64,000 bases of DNA, from positions 1 through 64,000 of the forward strand of contig NZ_CANLER010000014.1 of the NCBI RefSeq assembly GCF_947489715.1, written 5' to 3'. Below, in pieces: positions 7,948 to 16,110 of this stretch (its first letter is position 1; every line of letters begins with the position of its first letter). Source of the DNA: an uncultured Roseovarius sp. (lineage in GTDB: Bacteria; Pseudomonadota; Alphaproteobacteria; Rhodobacterales; Rhodobacteraceae). Below the pieces are notes generated by a model that saw only the letters and a list, made by a program, of their open reading frames with translations, did no database searches and was not told the DNA's origin. The position numbers and the translations under genes were made by a program.

Positions 7948-8970
7948 CTAATTGTCAAACGGCTTTGCCATTTGTTCAAGTTTTCGCTTCTTGCTCTCCA
8001 GATTTTTATCTTTGCCGAGTAGAAAGAGTGCGTGTGAAATGCGGCCCAATGTGTTGTTCAAACATGCCTGAGGGCTTCGCCATCCAGTCTGTCTCGCGTG
8101 GCCATAGATACCATACTTTTCAATGTAGTAGATATCCTGTCGCAATTGACGCAGAAAATCACGTCCTGGACTCATCCTAGAGTTCACAACAACGCCCGCG
8201 ATCTTCTGTCGTGCGTGCTGCGCTATGCAACGAGTCTTTGCCAAGTTAATATTGAGGTCGTGATCGGAAAGCATTTTGTCGACGAACTGACGAAGGGAAG
8301 GAAAGTCGACTTCGCCACCCGAGATGGCGATGTCATCTGCATATCTGGTGAACCTCAGGCCGTGTTCTCTACAGTATACTAATAGTTTCTCATCACACTC
8401 TTTCATGAAAATATTGCTGAGGTACCCGCTTGTCGCCGCACCTTGAGGCAGACAACCGTTCTTGGTGCAGATACCACTTAGCAATCGAGACACAGCCTTG
8501 GTGTATCCTAGAGTTCTGAAGTAGTTATAGACCCAGAAGCTGGAGATTGAACCGAAGAAATCTCTTACGTCGCTCTTGAAAACAAAGGCCTGTTTTCGGT
8601 GAAACTTTGCATTTTCTTTGATCGAAGAACGTTTGCGGTAAGCTTTTGCTGCTGGATGTATTTCTGTAGTTTCCAAGATGTTGCTTAAGACCCATTTTTG
8701 CAGGTAGAGCAGCAGCGGCAATGGCGCAGATATGAGTCTTTTTCCGCCGTTGTGCTTACGCACCGAAAAATCTGTGTAGTACCGATCTGGAGCATTGGAG
8801 ATCGAAAACAGTTCGTGCATTTGTATTTTAACAAGCAAAGAAAAATGCGCGGGGGACAAGATTACAGGCAGGCCTGTATCGGTCAGTTTTTTGATATAGG
8901 CTTCTACCGCTGCTCGGTGTTCATCCTTTACGCTTGCCGCATAGCCGATCTGTGGTGTCTTGGTGTTCAT
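7948..8970 (-). CDS. Retron-type reverse transcriptase
   Basis: A 340-residue RNA-directed DNA polymerase. Motifs in order: K-R-L-I-S-A-P (about 76-82); N-A-K-F-H near 119, matching the NAxxH signature of retron RTs; F-K-S-D-V-R-D-F-F-G-S-I (domain with the first Asp); L-P-Q-G-A-A-T-S-G-Y-L-S-N; catalytic R-Y-A-D-D-I-A-I-S-G near 205-214; and I-A-G-V-V-V-N where retrons usually have VTG. There is no maturase/endonuclease extension, unlike group II intron RTs. The ATG at 8970 lies 9 nt after the predicted msr-msd RNA, the usual retron order. It would reverse-transcribe that RNA into branched msDNA and form a complex with the two upstream proteins. Confidence 0.9.
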   Translation of the reverse strand: MNTKTPQIGYAASVKDEHRAAVEAYIKKLTDTGLPVILSPAHFSLLVKIQMHELFSISNAPDRYYTDFSVRKHNGGKRLISAPLPLLLYLQKWVLSNILETTEIHPAAKAYRKRSSIKENAKFHRKQAFVFKSDVRDFFGSISSFWVYNYFRTLGYTKAVSRLLSGICTKNGCLPQGAATSGYLSNIFMKECDEKLLVYCREHGLRFTRYADDIAISGGEVDFPSLRQFVDKMLSDHDLNINLAKTRCIAQHARQKIAGVVVNSRMSPGRDFLRQLRQDIYYIEKYGIYGHARQTGWRSPQACLNNTLGRISHALFLLGKDKNLESKKRKLEQMAKPFDN

Positions 8971-8978
8971 TGTGGGAA

Positions 8979-9180
8979 GCTCTCGAAGCTACAATAATCA
9001 TCGGAAATCTTTTGATAGAAAGAATTCCGAACGAGGACTTGTCTGAGTTACCTTCTTCGAGTTCGCAGCTCTGCAAGAAATCGAAGAAGGTAATGGCTCG
9101 TTGATAGTCCGATTTCGGATGGCGACTCGCCAGCCCAGCTCGCAATCTCTCGACTACTCGCTAATACTAGCTTCACGGGC
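8979..9180 (-). ncRNA. Predicted retron msr-msd RNA
   Basis: Read on the minus strand between the winged-helix gene and the RT. The 5' a1 segment TGAAGCTA (9175-9168) pairs with the 3' a2 segment TAGCTTCG (8991-8984), with partial pairing beyond. Just inside a1 is TTAGCGAG (9164-9157), the same string that follows a1 in the E. coli Ec86 retron as I recall it; the G at 9161 would be the branching nucleotide. Two short msr hairpins follow: GGCG-AGT-CGCC (9131-9121) and TCCGA-AA-TCGGA (9119-9108). The msd hairpin has perfect 13-bp arms (9093-9081 with 9060-9048) around a 20-nt loop holding a small GCAG/CTGC stem. Its 5' end overlaps the last codons of the upstream gene. Ends are approximate. Confidence 0.8.
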
Positions 9181-9507
9181 TATTTCGCCCGCAAGAGAGC
9201 TTCCTACAATAAACTCCTTTTTGATTTGATTGCGTTTCAGTCGTGCATCTTGTTTGAAATCGATCATCGGTGGCTTTTTCCCTCCGTAAGCTCGTTTTAG
9301 CAAATGTATACCCGTGTCAGTAAGCGCGAATTCCTTGTCTTTGCGGACAATCAGACCCGCCATTTGAAGTATTTTCAAGCGGTTTGCTAGTTGTGCTTTT
9401 GGTGCGAGCACAAGACGAAGCGGAATACGTTGCCGGAAATAAATGGCCCGCAATATGTCACGATCTTCTTTGCTTAGCGTTTTGGTCTTGGAAATGGTGC
9501 CGGCCAC
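9154..9507 (-). CDS. Winged-helix protein of the retron operon
   Basis: About 117 residues of a small winged helix-turn-helix protein: L-S-K-E-D-R-D-I-L-R-A-I-Y-F at the start, L-K-I-L-Q-M-A-G-L-I-V-R as recognition region, F-A-L-T-D-T-G-I-H-L-L as wing, and a basic C-terminal tail. I chose the GTG at 9507, which has AGAAGGG about 8 nt upstream; a TTG at 9528 would extend it by 7 codons. The start overlaps the 3' end of the PRTase gene, and the stop codon (9156-9154) lies inside the predicted msr-msd RNA. PRTase plus winged helix is, from memory, the protein set of the type III retron class. Likely an accessory or DNA-binding subunit. Confidence 0.75.
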   Translation of the reverse strand: MAGTISKTKTLSKEDRDILRAIYFRQRIPLRLVLAPKAQLANRLKILQMAGLIVRKDKEFALTDTGIHLLKRAYGGKKPPMIDFKQDARLKRNQIKKEFIVGSSLAGEIAREASISE

Positions 9508-10343
9508 TTTTTTTTCCCTTCTACCCAAAAAATTGGAAGCGTGTTATTTGGCGTTGACTTCAAAGTTATCAGCGCTTCGCTGCCATCCCAACCCCGTTTG
9601 GCTCGCTCCGGACATGCAGTTTTACTTTCGAGTATATCGTACTCAGCGTACAACTCGTTCAGCAATCGGCCGCTTTTATATGCCAGTTGAGGCAGCGCTT
9701 TCGGCCTCGTGTCCAAAGTAATAATTTGGAAGCCTTCAGCGGCTAGTCTTTTGGCTGCCTCTTCTTGGATACACATCGTTGCAATATGCGTAACGTTGAA
9801 GTCTTTGCCAGAGTCTACAACTTTATCTCGCATTTTGAGAAACTGACCGCCAGTGCCTATGAAGTCATCCACACTGATATGCGGGCCATTGTGCGACTGG
9901 CACTTGTCCGATCTTAGGTCATCCAAGAGTTTTACCTGATTGTCCTCGAAGAAGGCAGTGAAGTTGCCCATATCGTAGTGCAATGCTTGCCCGCTCTTTG
10001 GTCGTTCTGCGTTGTAGTCTCTCACTGGTGTTATGATTGTCTCTGCATTTCCAACAGATTTTTTGATTTCTACCATCAAAGCCCGCGCAAATGACGTATA
10101 GTCTTTTACAATGCGATAGTCCTCAAGGAGCTGCAAAACTAGAGAGGCTTCGTTCCGGGGTAGGTGTGCGAGCAAATCGTAAATTGCGTCTCGTACTGAT
10201 TTTGTTGGATGCGCTTCATGGTCGAACGCCTCCCAACTATTGGCAGTTACAAGGTCGTCCAACCATTCAACATGTTCTGCTTTCAACGGAACCTCACAAC
10301 AGACGACATCGTCTAAGATAACCACTATCAAGAGTGGCTGCAA
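9474..10343 (-). CDS. Phosphoribosyltransferase-fold protein, candidate retron effector
   Basis: About 289 residues. The central part has the PRPP-binding pattern of type I phosphoribosyltransferases, hydrophobic-D-D-F-I-G-T-G-G-Q (about residues 157-165), followed by an alternating beta/alpha region (F-N-V-T-H-I-A-T-M; F-Q-I-I-T-L-D-T). The N-terminal half is helical. The longest frame starts at a TTG at 10343; a GTG 15 nt further in is equally possible, and no convincing ribosome site was found. The winged-helix gene overlaps its 3' end, so the two are coupled. In retrons such a domain is the toxic effector that the RT-msDNA complex holds inactive (known for related systems; inferred here). 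A metabolic PRTase is less likely given the setting. Confidence 0.75.
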   Translation of the reverse strand: MQPLLIVVILDDVVCCEVPLKAEHVEWLDDLVTANSWEAFDHEAHPTKSVRDAIYDLLAHLPRNEASLVLQLLEDYRIVKDYTSFARALMVEIKKSVGNAETIITPVRDYNAERPKSGQALHYDMGNFTAFFEDNQVKLLDDLRSDKCQSHNGPHISVDDFIGTGGQFLKMRDKVVDSGKDFNVTHIATMCIQEEAAKRLAAEGFQIITLDTRPKALPQLAYKSGRLLNELYAEYDILESKTACPERAKRGWDGSEALITLKSTPNNTLPIFWVEGKKKWPAPFPRPKR

Positions 10344-10436
10344 TGAGCAGACCAGTCATTACGCACCCGAAAAGCGGCCTTTTACCTCACGCCTTTTTGC
10401 CATGCTACCTATCAGTAGACCGACAAAAAATTCCCT

Positions 10437-12218
10437 TCAGCTTATCGGCATCATACCGTTGGCATCCAAAATCATCTGCACCAATTCGGTAACGCGCGTT
10501 TTCAGATCAAGAACATCAAAGTCGACGGATTCGTCTTCACCGCAAATGATGTTCGCTGCTCCAACTTTATCACCAGCCTTGTATATATTGTCGAAACCAG
10601 GCTTCGCGCCCTTACGCTCAAAATAGAATGCGTGATCATAGGCACCGCCGGCTGAAGGCGCACCGTAGATCTGCGAGTGACGTTCCCTCAAGCTATCTTG
10701 CAGTCGCTCATGGGGCACATAGTTCTCAATTTCGCGCCCTTTAGTGATCCAGACTATGCCCCCATCCTTGGACATTTCCTCTTTCAATCGCCGCGCCGCT
10801 GGTTTCAGTGGAGCGCCTGGTTCGTCCTTATCGCTATCTATCACTACCGCAATATTACGATTCAGGTCTCGCAGTTTGATAAAATCTTCAATTGCGCTGT
10901 CATTCGCGCTCAAATGGCTAATCAGTCCGCCACCATAAAACATGATTGTAAAATGCACGCCTTCAATCAGGCGATCATCTAGTGCCTTCAACCAATGCTT
11001 CACATATATGCGATCCGAAGGCCCTTCGACCCAAATCACGGCATTGGCTTGTAGGATATCAGAAGCACGGTAGCCTAGATCATCACAAATTTTGCGCTGA
11101 TCGCCTTTGGTGATAGCCGCTTCAACATAGCTCTGTATCCCATCATTTCGAACATGAAAAACCGCAGCTCCGGGCGTATCAATAAATGTCGCCGAATGGG
11201 TTGCGATGAAATACTGGTTTTCCGTGTGGTCTTGCAGATAACGGATCAATTTGCGTTGAAGTAAGGGATGCAAATGGATTTCTGGTTCCTCAATGCACAT
11301 GATTTTGTGCTGATGGATAGTGCAAAATGCCGCGATCAAAATGACTTCGTGAATGCCAGTGCCAAGTGACGATAGTGGCAATACCTTTTGATCCATGTGC
11401 ACAAGTAAATGTTCGCGATGGTTCGGGATTTCCAGCAGTGCATCAGGTTTGTCCGTTACTACTCGCACAAACTCATTGATCTTATCAAAGATGACTTTGC
11501 GTTCGCGCTCATCGAAATCTGGGTTTTGAATCTCTGCGAGATGCTTGATTAAACCTTTGCCGGACAGATCATCAAAAGCATCATTGCCATCGCCAAGCTG
11601 GCGTTTTGCAGGGATGAGCATACGTTCCGGGAATTTGGGTTCCAGGCTTTTTGTTACCTGCTGAAGCACGCCCCTAGCATTCCCTTCCAGGCTATCCTGT
11701 CGGACTAGGCCAAACAGTTGAGCCAAGTCGCTCCAACGGTGGGTATCTAAACCAAAGTCAAAGTCTCGGTTGTAGATATCCTCCCCTAAAATTGGCTTTC
11801 CGGTCCGGCTCGCTAGGTCCACCCAGATGCCAGCAAAGTAGAGCAGATGCTTTGTAATTTCAGAAGACACTCCTTCAAGTTCATCTCCAACCGCCAGTGC
11901 GCGATGCCCACCTCTTCGATATGCGTCTTGGGTTTTCCGCAAAGTTCTCAAAAGATGTGTTCTATAAGTCCGTTCCGACACTCCAATAAAACTTTGAAAA
12001 CTACCCTCCGTTCCACCGCGATACGTATCGACGGATTCTGTGTTCGCTACGCCAACACCTAAAGGTAAGTGGTCTTTGATTAGTTTTAGGACTATCGACT
12101 TCCCGGCATTGTTGGAGCCCACAAAGAAGTTCATTTCAGAGAATGGTGCGATGTATTGGGTCTCGGGACCGATGCCCCGGTAGAACTGAATCGCGAGGCC
12201 CTCAAGGTATGCTGGCAT
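10437..12218 (-). CDS. OLD-family ATP-dependent nuclease (ATPase-TOPRIM)
   Basis: About 593 residues. N-terminal ABC-type ATPase: Walker A G-S-N-N-A-G-K-S near residues 34-41, Walker B I-M-C-I-E-E-P-E-I-H-L-H-P near 306-318, and the H-loop A-T-H-S near 340. C-terminal TOPRIM nuclease: V-I-W-V-E-G-P-S-D-R (catalytic Glu) near 395 and V-V-I-D-S-D-K-D-E (DxD) near 457. This is the arrangement of OLD and GajA nucleases. No GajB-type helicase follows, so it is not a standard Gabija pair. ATG at 12218 chosen; a TTG two codons upstream is possible. It lies 93 bp upstream of the retron effector gene on the same strand, so it may be a separate defence gene or an extra retron module. Confidence 0.85.
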   Translation of the reverse strand: MPAYLEGLAIQFYRGIGPETQYIAPFSEMNFFVGSNNAGKSIVLKLIKDHLPLGVGVANTESVDTYRGGTEGSFQSFIGVSERTYRTHLLRTLRKTQDAYRRGGHRALAVGDELEGVSSEITKHLLYFAGIWVDLASRTGKPILGEDIYNRDFDFGLDTHRWSDLAQLFGLVRQDSLEGNARGVLQQVTKSLEPKFPERMLIPAKRQLGDGNDAFDDLSGKGLIKHLAEIQNPDFDERERKVIFDKINEFVRVVTDKPDALLEIPNHREHLLVHMDQKVLPLSSLGTGIHEVILIAAFCTIHQHKIMCIEEPEIHLHPLLQRKLIRYLQDHTENQYFIATHSATFIDTPGAAVFHVRNDGIQSYVEAAITKGDQRKICDDLGYRASDILQANAVIWVEGPSDRIYVKHWLKALDDRLIEGVHFTIMFYGGGLISHLSANDSAIEDFIKLRDLNRNIAVVIDSDKDEPGAPLKPAARRLKEEMSKDGGIVWITKGREIENYVPHERLQDSLRERHSQIYGAPSAGGAYDHAFYFERKGAKPGFDNIYKAGDKVGAANIICGEDESVDFDVLDLKTRVTELVQMILDANGMMPIS

Positions 12219-12391
12219 GTTCAACTACATCAAAATTGCAATTCATTACATTCTACAATCAATGGAGGAGCCTGATTGCCGCGTCAACATCGATGCAATT
12301 GTTGCCGCCTGAATTCAGCTTCATTGCTAGAAGTAGCTATACTCTAAACGATATGAGTATTCGGAGAGACTAACATTACCGTCGCAATTGG

Positions 12392-12475
12392 AAAAAATGC
12401 TGCGCTCAGCACCAATGGCGGCTTTCGGGAAGCCAAACGGTGAATTCTGGGCACGGCCGAATGTCCGGTTAGGGC
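12392..12475 (+). repeat. Dispersed intergenic repeat, copy 3
   Basis: Good full-length copy: AAATGCTGCGCT, then GGCTTTCGGGAAGCC, then GAATGTCCGGTTAGGGCCGG. These blocks, in this order and spacing, recur in most gaps up to 26 kb. Confidence 0.7.
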
Positions 12476-12492
12476 CGGTTCCCGTTCTTGCC

Positions 12493-13383
12493 TTAGTCGG
12501 TTAATTCAAGCTCGCGGTCTTGCCTTGGCGATCTACCGAACTTGCGTGAATACTCTCGCGAGAATTGCGCTGAGCTTTCGTAGCCAACGGCGAAGGCGAC
12601 TTCTGAAACCTTGGAACGGCTTGTCCGCAGGTCATCTCTGGCTTTCAGCAAGCGCAGGTCTTTTTGGTATTGAAGCGGCGATGTTCCGGTCACGGCCTTG
12701 AATTGCTCGAAGAACGCGGAATTGCTCATCCCGATCCTTGCGGCCAGATCTCCGACGACGATGGTTTCCTGCAGGTTAGCCTGAATGTCCCGCGTTGCCA
12801 GATGGATGCGGCTGGCGGTGCTTTCATGCCAGAGTAGTCTTTGAAGAACCTGAGCATGTTGCCCGATCAGGAGTCTTGCATGGATTTCGCGGGACATGAT
12901 CGGTGCCAACAGTTGCCGCGTCTCCTCTTCCTCGCACTGAAGGAAATAGCGGTGAAGTGCGTCTGTCAGACCTGGATCGGTGTCACACAAGCAGATCGAG
13001 AACGGATCGGAAGACGGTCCGTTCAATGCGGGTGGCACTGCGGGGGCCAATGACCTGAGAAGATCGAGATCAAGTGGAAAGACCAAGGCAGTGTAAGGGA
13101 CCTCTGACGACGCTTCGATGATCCGTGAAATGACAGGTAGGGTATGGCTCACGATGAGGGACTTCCCGGCGCCGACAGTTAATGTTCGGGTGCTGGACCC
13201 GACCTGCTTTGCACCCTGCAAGATCAGGCAAAGAAGCGGTCGATAAACGGTCGCATTTAGGTCGGTTGTTGCGTGATGCCGCAGTAGGTGGGTGCCGCTT
13301 TGCGCATGATGGATTGCGCCCTCAGCGACGCCTGCCTGATCGAGCAGCACTGTAACATGTGACAACAGGTTTTGGCTGTTCAT
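12493..13383 (-). CDS. AraC-family transcriptional regulator (AraC_N type)
   Basis: 296 residues. The N-terminal half is a cupin-like effector domain of the AraC_N type (Y-R-P-L-L-C-L-I-L-Q-G, then A-G-K-S-L-I-V-S-H-T-L-P-V). The last 100 residues hold two helix-turn-helix motifs; the first ends S-N-S-A-F-F-E-Q-F-K and the second has V-A-F-A-V-G-Y-E-S-S-A-Q-F-S-R. I chose the ATG at 13383 because GGAG lies 8 nt upstream; the longer frame to 13428 has no ribosome site. It is divergent from the short-chain dehydrogenase pair at 13545 and probably controls it, as is common for this AraC/SDR arrangement (inference). Confidence 0.85.
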   Translation of the reverse strand: MNSQNLLSHVTVLLDQAGVAEGAIHHAQSGTHLLRHHATTDLNATVYRPLLCLILQGAKQVGSSTRTLTVGAGKSLIVSHTLPVISRIIEASSEVPYTALVFPLDLDLLRSLAPAVPPALNGPSSDPFSICLCDTDPGLTDALHRYFLQCEEEETRQLLAPIMSREIHARLLIGQHAQVLQRLLWHESTASRIHLATRDIQANLQETIVVGDLAARIGMSNSAFFEQFKAVTGTSPLQYQKDLRLLKARDDLRTSRSKVSEVAFAVGYESSAQFSREYSRKFGRSPRQDRELELTD

Positions 13384-13544
13384 GTTGTTGGTCTCCAATG
13401 TGATCCTGTTGATAGCGCCTCTACCCACTGTGTCATAACGGAAATCTGCAGTTTTGGAGAATCAGACAAGTATTCTGGTTAAACAGGAAAGAATGAGACC
13501 CTCACTGCGACTATCGTGATCATATCATAACGGAGGAGACCGAC

Positions 13545-14414
13545 ATGCAAAAGGTCATGATCACTGGCATCGCAGGCGGGTTTGGAAAGCCAACCGCGCT
13601 CGCACTTTTCGGGAGAGGCTATCAGGTCGCCGGAAGTGTGCGAAGCCGGAAGGGGAAGAACGCCGATACTGTTGAGGAGCTTGAGGCGGCTGGCGCGTCC
13701 ATCGTTGAAATGGACGTGACCGACACGGCCAGCACCGAGCATGGAATGGCGGAGGCCATCGAACGTCTTGGCGGCCTTGACGTCCTGTTCAACAATGCCG
13801 GTATCGGCTCCTACGGCATTCAGGAATTGATGTCGCCTGAGGACATGGCCCGCATGTTCGATGTAAACGTGATGGGTGTGCAGCGTGTCATGCGCGCGGC
13901 GTTGCCCCATATGCGTTCGCAAGGGCGGGGGACGGTTCTCTACACCTCCAGCCTGATCGGCAGGATTGCGACGCCATTTTACGGGACCTACTCAGCGTCC
14001 AAATGGGCACTGGAGGCGATCGTCGAATGCTATCGGACTGAATTGTCAGGCTTTGGGATTGAATCCTGCATCATCGAACCCGGCGCCATGCCGACTGCCT
14101 TCTTCGATGGGATGGTTGCTCCGAATGATCCGGAGCGCGAGGCGCAGTACGGAGAGTTTGCGGCGGTGCCCGCAATGTCAGCCGCCGGATTGGCCCAGAT
14201 GCTTGAAGCAACGCCGGATCAACGCCCCGAGCGGATCGCGGAAGCCGTCGTCGACCTTCTGGAAAAGCCCTTCGGGCAAAAGCCGTTCCGCACCGTTGTG
14301 GATCATGTGGGCGTCGGCCCACAGATCGAGCGCTACAATGATGTGCTTCATGACGTCACCCGCAAAGTCATGACCAGCTTTGGCATCGAAGACATGCTGA
14401 AGCTCAACGCTTGA
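13545..14414 (+). CDS. Short-chain dehydrogenase/reductase (SDR), first gene of pair
   Basis: 289 residues, classical SDR fold. NAD(P)-binding motif T-G-I-A-G-G-F-G near residues 7-14 (third position variant of TGxxxGxG), N-N-A-G near 84-87, catalytic Ser in T-S-S-L near 136 and Y-S-A-S-K near 149-153. GGAGGA lies 7 nt before the ATG. The SDR at 14427 follows after 12 nt, so they form an operon divergent from the AraC gene. The substrate cannot be told from sequence. Its last 57 bp are also present upstream of the SDR at 23468, where the rest of the gene is absent. Confidence 0.85.
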   Translation: MQKVMITGIAGGFGKPTALALFGRGYQVAGSVRSRKGKNADTVEELEAAGASIVEMDVTDTASTEHGMAEAIERLGGLDVLFNNAGIGSYGIQELMSPEDMARMFDVNVMGVQRVMRAALPHMRSQGRGTVLYTSSLIGRIATPFYGTYSASKWALEAIVECYRTELSGFGIESCIIEPGAMPTAFFDGMVAPNDPEREAQYGEFAAVPAMSAAGLAQMLEATPDQRPERIAEAVVDLLEKPFGQKPFRTVVDHVGVGPQIERYNDVLHDVTRKVMTSFGIEDMLKLNA

Positions 14415-14426
14415 GGGAGAAACTAC

Positions 14427-15239
14427 ATGAAGACCATACTGATCACCGGTGCTTCGTCGGGCATTGGCGAAGCCACAGCCAAACACTTTCAAACCAACAG
14501 TTGGAACGTCGTAGCCACGATGCGAAATCCCGATGGCGCTGACGACCTCGCCGAACTGGACAACGTCCATGTGGTGCGTCTTGATGTCACCGATCCGGAC
14601 TCTATCAAAGATGCCGTTGCATCAAGCATCGACCGTTTCTGCAAGATTGACGTCTTGCTCAACAATGCAGGCTACGGTGCCTATGGCGCGCTGGAAGCGT
14701 TCTCCATGGATCGTATCCGGCGTCAATTCGACACCAACGTGATTGGCCTGATGGAAGTCACGAAGGCCGTGCTGCCGCACATGCGGGCAAACCGCACAGG
14801 CACGATCATCAATATCTCGTCCATCGGCGGTCAGATCACTTTCCCGCTCGGCACACTCTACCACGGCACCAAGTTTGCGGTCGAAGGCTTGTCAGAAGCG
14901 CTACACTACGAGCTGGAACCGCTTGGCATCCACGTCCGCATTGTCGAGCCTGGAATGATCAAAACAAACTTCGGCGGAAGCTCCTTCGACTTTGCTATAG
15001 ACGAGAGCCTCTCGGACTATGCGCCGATGGCCGAAGCCATGGGGCGGGTCTTTGGAAAACTGGCGTCCAACCCATCCGATCCTGAGACCGTTGCAGAAGT
15101 GATATGGGACGCCGCCAATGAGACCGGCGACCGCCTCAGGTTCCGCGCCGGAGCAGACGCCGTTGAACTTTTGGACAGACGGAAAGTACAGGACGACGCT
15201 ACCTTCATCGGCGGGATCAAACAGCTAATGAGGGAATAA
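14427..15239 (+). CDS. Short-chain dehydrogenase/reductase, duplicated copy A
   Basis: 270 residues. T-G-A-S-S-G-I-G near residues 7-14, N-N-A-G-Y near 80-84, catalytic Ser in I-S-S-I-G-G near 131-136, and Y-H-G-T-K near 147-151 in place of YxxxK. Ribosome site GAGGGAG 8 nt before the ATG. Second gene of the AraC-linked pair. The protein is nearly identical to the one at 23468; differences include D/G at 40, A/T near 113, T/S and I/L near 124-127, S/R near 194 and G/R near 263. Substrate unknown. Confidence 0.85.
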   Translation: MKTILITGASSGIGEATAKHFQTNSWNVVATMRNPDGADDLAELDNVHVVRLDVTDPDSIKDAVASSIDRFCKIDVLLNNAGYGAYGALEAFSMDRIRRQFDTNVIGLMEVTKAVLPHMRANRTGTIINISSIGGQITFPLGTLYHGTKFAVEGLSEALHYELEPLGIHVRIVEPGMIKTNFGGSSFDFAIDESLSDYAPMAEAMGRVFGKLASNPSDPETVAEVIWDAANETGDRLRFRAGADAVELLDRRKVQDDATFIGGIKQLMRE

Positions 15240-15257
15240 GGTTTGGCGAAATCGCAG

Positions 15258-15329
15258 CGATGGCAACGTCCGCTTTCGGGAAGCTGCGCAGCGGCATCGC
15301 TTGTCACGACGAGAGTCCGGAATGGGCCG
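15258..15329 (+). repeat. Dispersed intergenic repeat, copy 4
   Basis: GCAACGTCCGCTTTCGGGAA near the start and GGAATGGGCCG at the end. It forms the right edge of segmental duplication copy A. Confidence 0.65.
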
Positions 15330-15337
15330 TTGCCGTG

Positions 15338-15658
15338 TCAGTCAAACGGTCTCCTGAAGTCTATCCTCCGGATTCGACCACTTTGCTCTCTAAGCCAGTC
15401 CTTTCCTTCTGGGTCAGTGTATTCCACCTCTACACTTGGATGTCCGAATACACGGCTCTCTAACATCGCGTAGTCAACAGTCTCACTTATCGTCTGACGA
15501 GGGGGGACGGTGCCAAGAACGACTTCGATGTCAGCGAAAGGCTCGCCGAAATTCTCCATTTTGTAAGCTCTTATAACACAATCAAGAAATGGGATCATCG
15601 TTGGGTTCTTGACGCGTAGGATCCAGCTACCGTTTTCTTCCTCACACCAACCAGTCAA
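15338..15658 (-). CDS. Small protein downstream of HNH gene, possibly its frameshifted C-terminus
   Basis: 106 residues from a TTG start at 15658 that overlaps the stop of the HNH gene. No family recognised; it contains a beta-rich start (G-S-W-I-L-R-V-K-N) and an acidic/basic tail. The frame is open upstream of the TTG back to a run of seven A at 15689-15695 (plus strand). One added base there would fuse it to the HNH frame as ...T-V-F-F-G-A-I-T-G..., which reads smoothly. So it may be the C-terminal domain of one protein split by a real or technical frameshift. Confidence 0.5.
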   Translation of the reverse strand: MTGWCEEENGSWILRVKNPTMIPFLDCVIRAYKMENFGEPFADIEVVLGTVPPRQTISETVDYAMLESRVFGHPSVEVEYTDPEGKDWLREQSGRIRRIDFRRPFD

Positions 15659-16023
15659 ACCAATTTCGGATTGCCCTGTGATAGCTCCAAAAAAACGGTC
15701 TCCTCATGTTTTTGCTTCCATCCATCAAGAGTTGAGACAGGGAAATCGATGCCTTCATTTTTGTCGATAAGTGCAGCGCACGCAGCGCAAAGCCAGATTC
15801 CGTTACTTGCTGATTTCCGTTGATCGGGGTCTTGTTCAGAGTTGTAACGAGGCCCGTTTTCTTGAGCTGCGCAAATGTGTGCAGCAACTCCTTGGGAGAT
15901 TGATCTGGTTTCATCTGCGGCTGAGGGACCGATCGTAGTTTTCTTACAATCTGGGTTGCTGCATCTGAAAGCTGCGCGTTCTCCCAAAATCCGCTTTGTC
16001 GTAGGACTAAAGTCGTCTCTCAT
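15655..16023 (-). CDS. HNH-like zinc nuclease domain protein
   Basis: About 122 residues: R-C-S-N-P-D-C near the start, A-A-H-I-C-A-A in the middle, then N-G-I-W-L-C-A-A-C-A-A-L-I-D. The two CxxC/CxxxxC-type pairs and the A-A-H are the zinc knuckle and catalytic His of an HNH fold used in restriction-type and effector nucleases. The ATG at 16023 was chosen; the frame extends upstream to 16113 with unlikely sequence. Followed by the 106-residue frame that may be its C-terminal half. Isolated between repeat copies, it may be an orphan effector or a remnant. Confidence 0.65.
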   Translation of the reverse strand: MRDDFSPTTKRILGERAAFRCSNPDCKKTTIGPSAADETRSISQGVAAHICAAQENGPRYNSEQDPDQRKSASNGIWLCAACAALIDKNEGIDFPVSTLDGWKQKHEETVFLELSQGNPKLV

Positions 16024-16110
16024 TTGCTGTTTTCTCGCGTAGGTCCGGGTGTGCTCAAGATTCTTGGTTATCGACCCGTCGAACACAAGTCTCAACTTGA
16101 ACCGATTTAG

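Larger units (their letters stand above)
14357..15329 (+). repeat. Segmental duplication, copy A (partner 23398-24370)
   Basis: About 970 bp matching 23398-24370 at a constant offset of 9041 bp. It spans the end of the first SDR gene, the whole second SDR gene and the adjoining intergenic repeat. Outside 14795-14862 only a handful of substitutions is seen; inside that stretch I count 16. Confidence 0.9.

Noticed and set aside
7948-8970. Group II intron or diversity-generating retroelement RT
   Set aside because: No maturase or HNH extension, no intron RNA domains V/VI seen, no template-repeat pair; NAxxH and the msr-msd fold favour a retron.
10437-12218. Gabija system
   Set aside because: The OLD-like nuclease resembles GajA, but no UvrD-like GajB helicase gene lies next to it.
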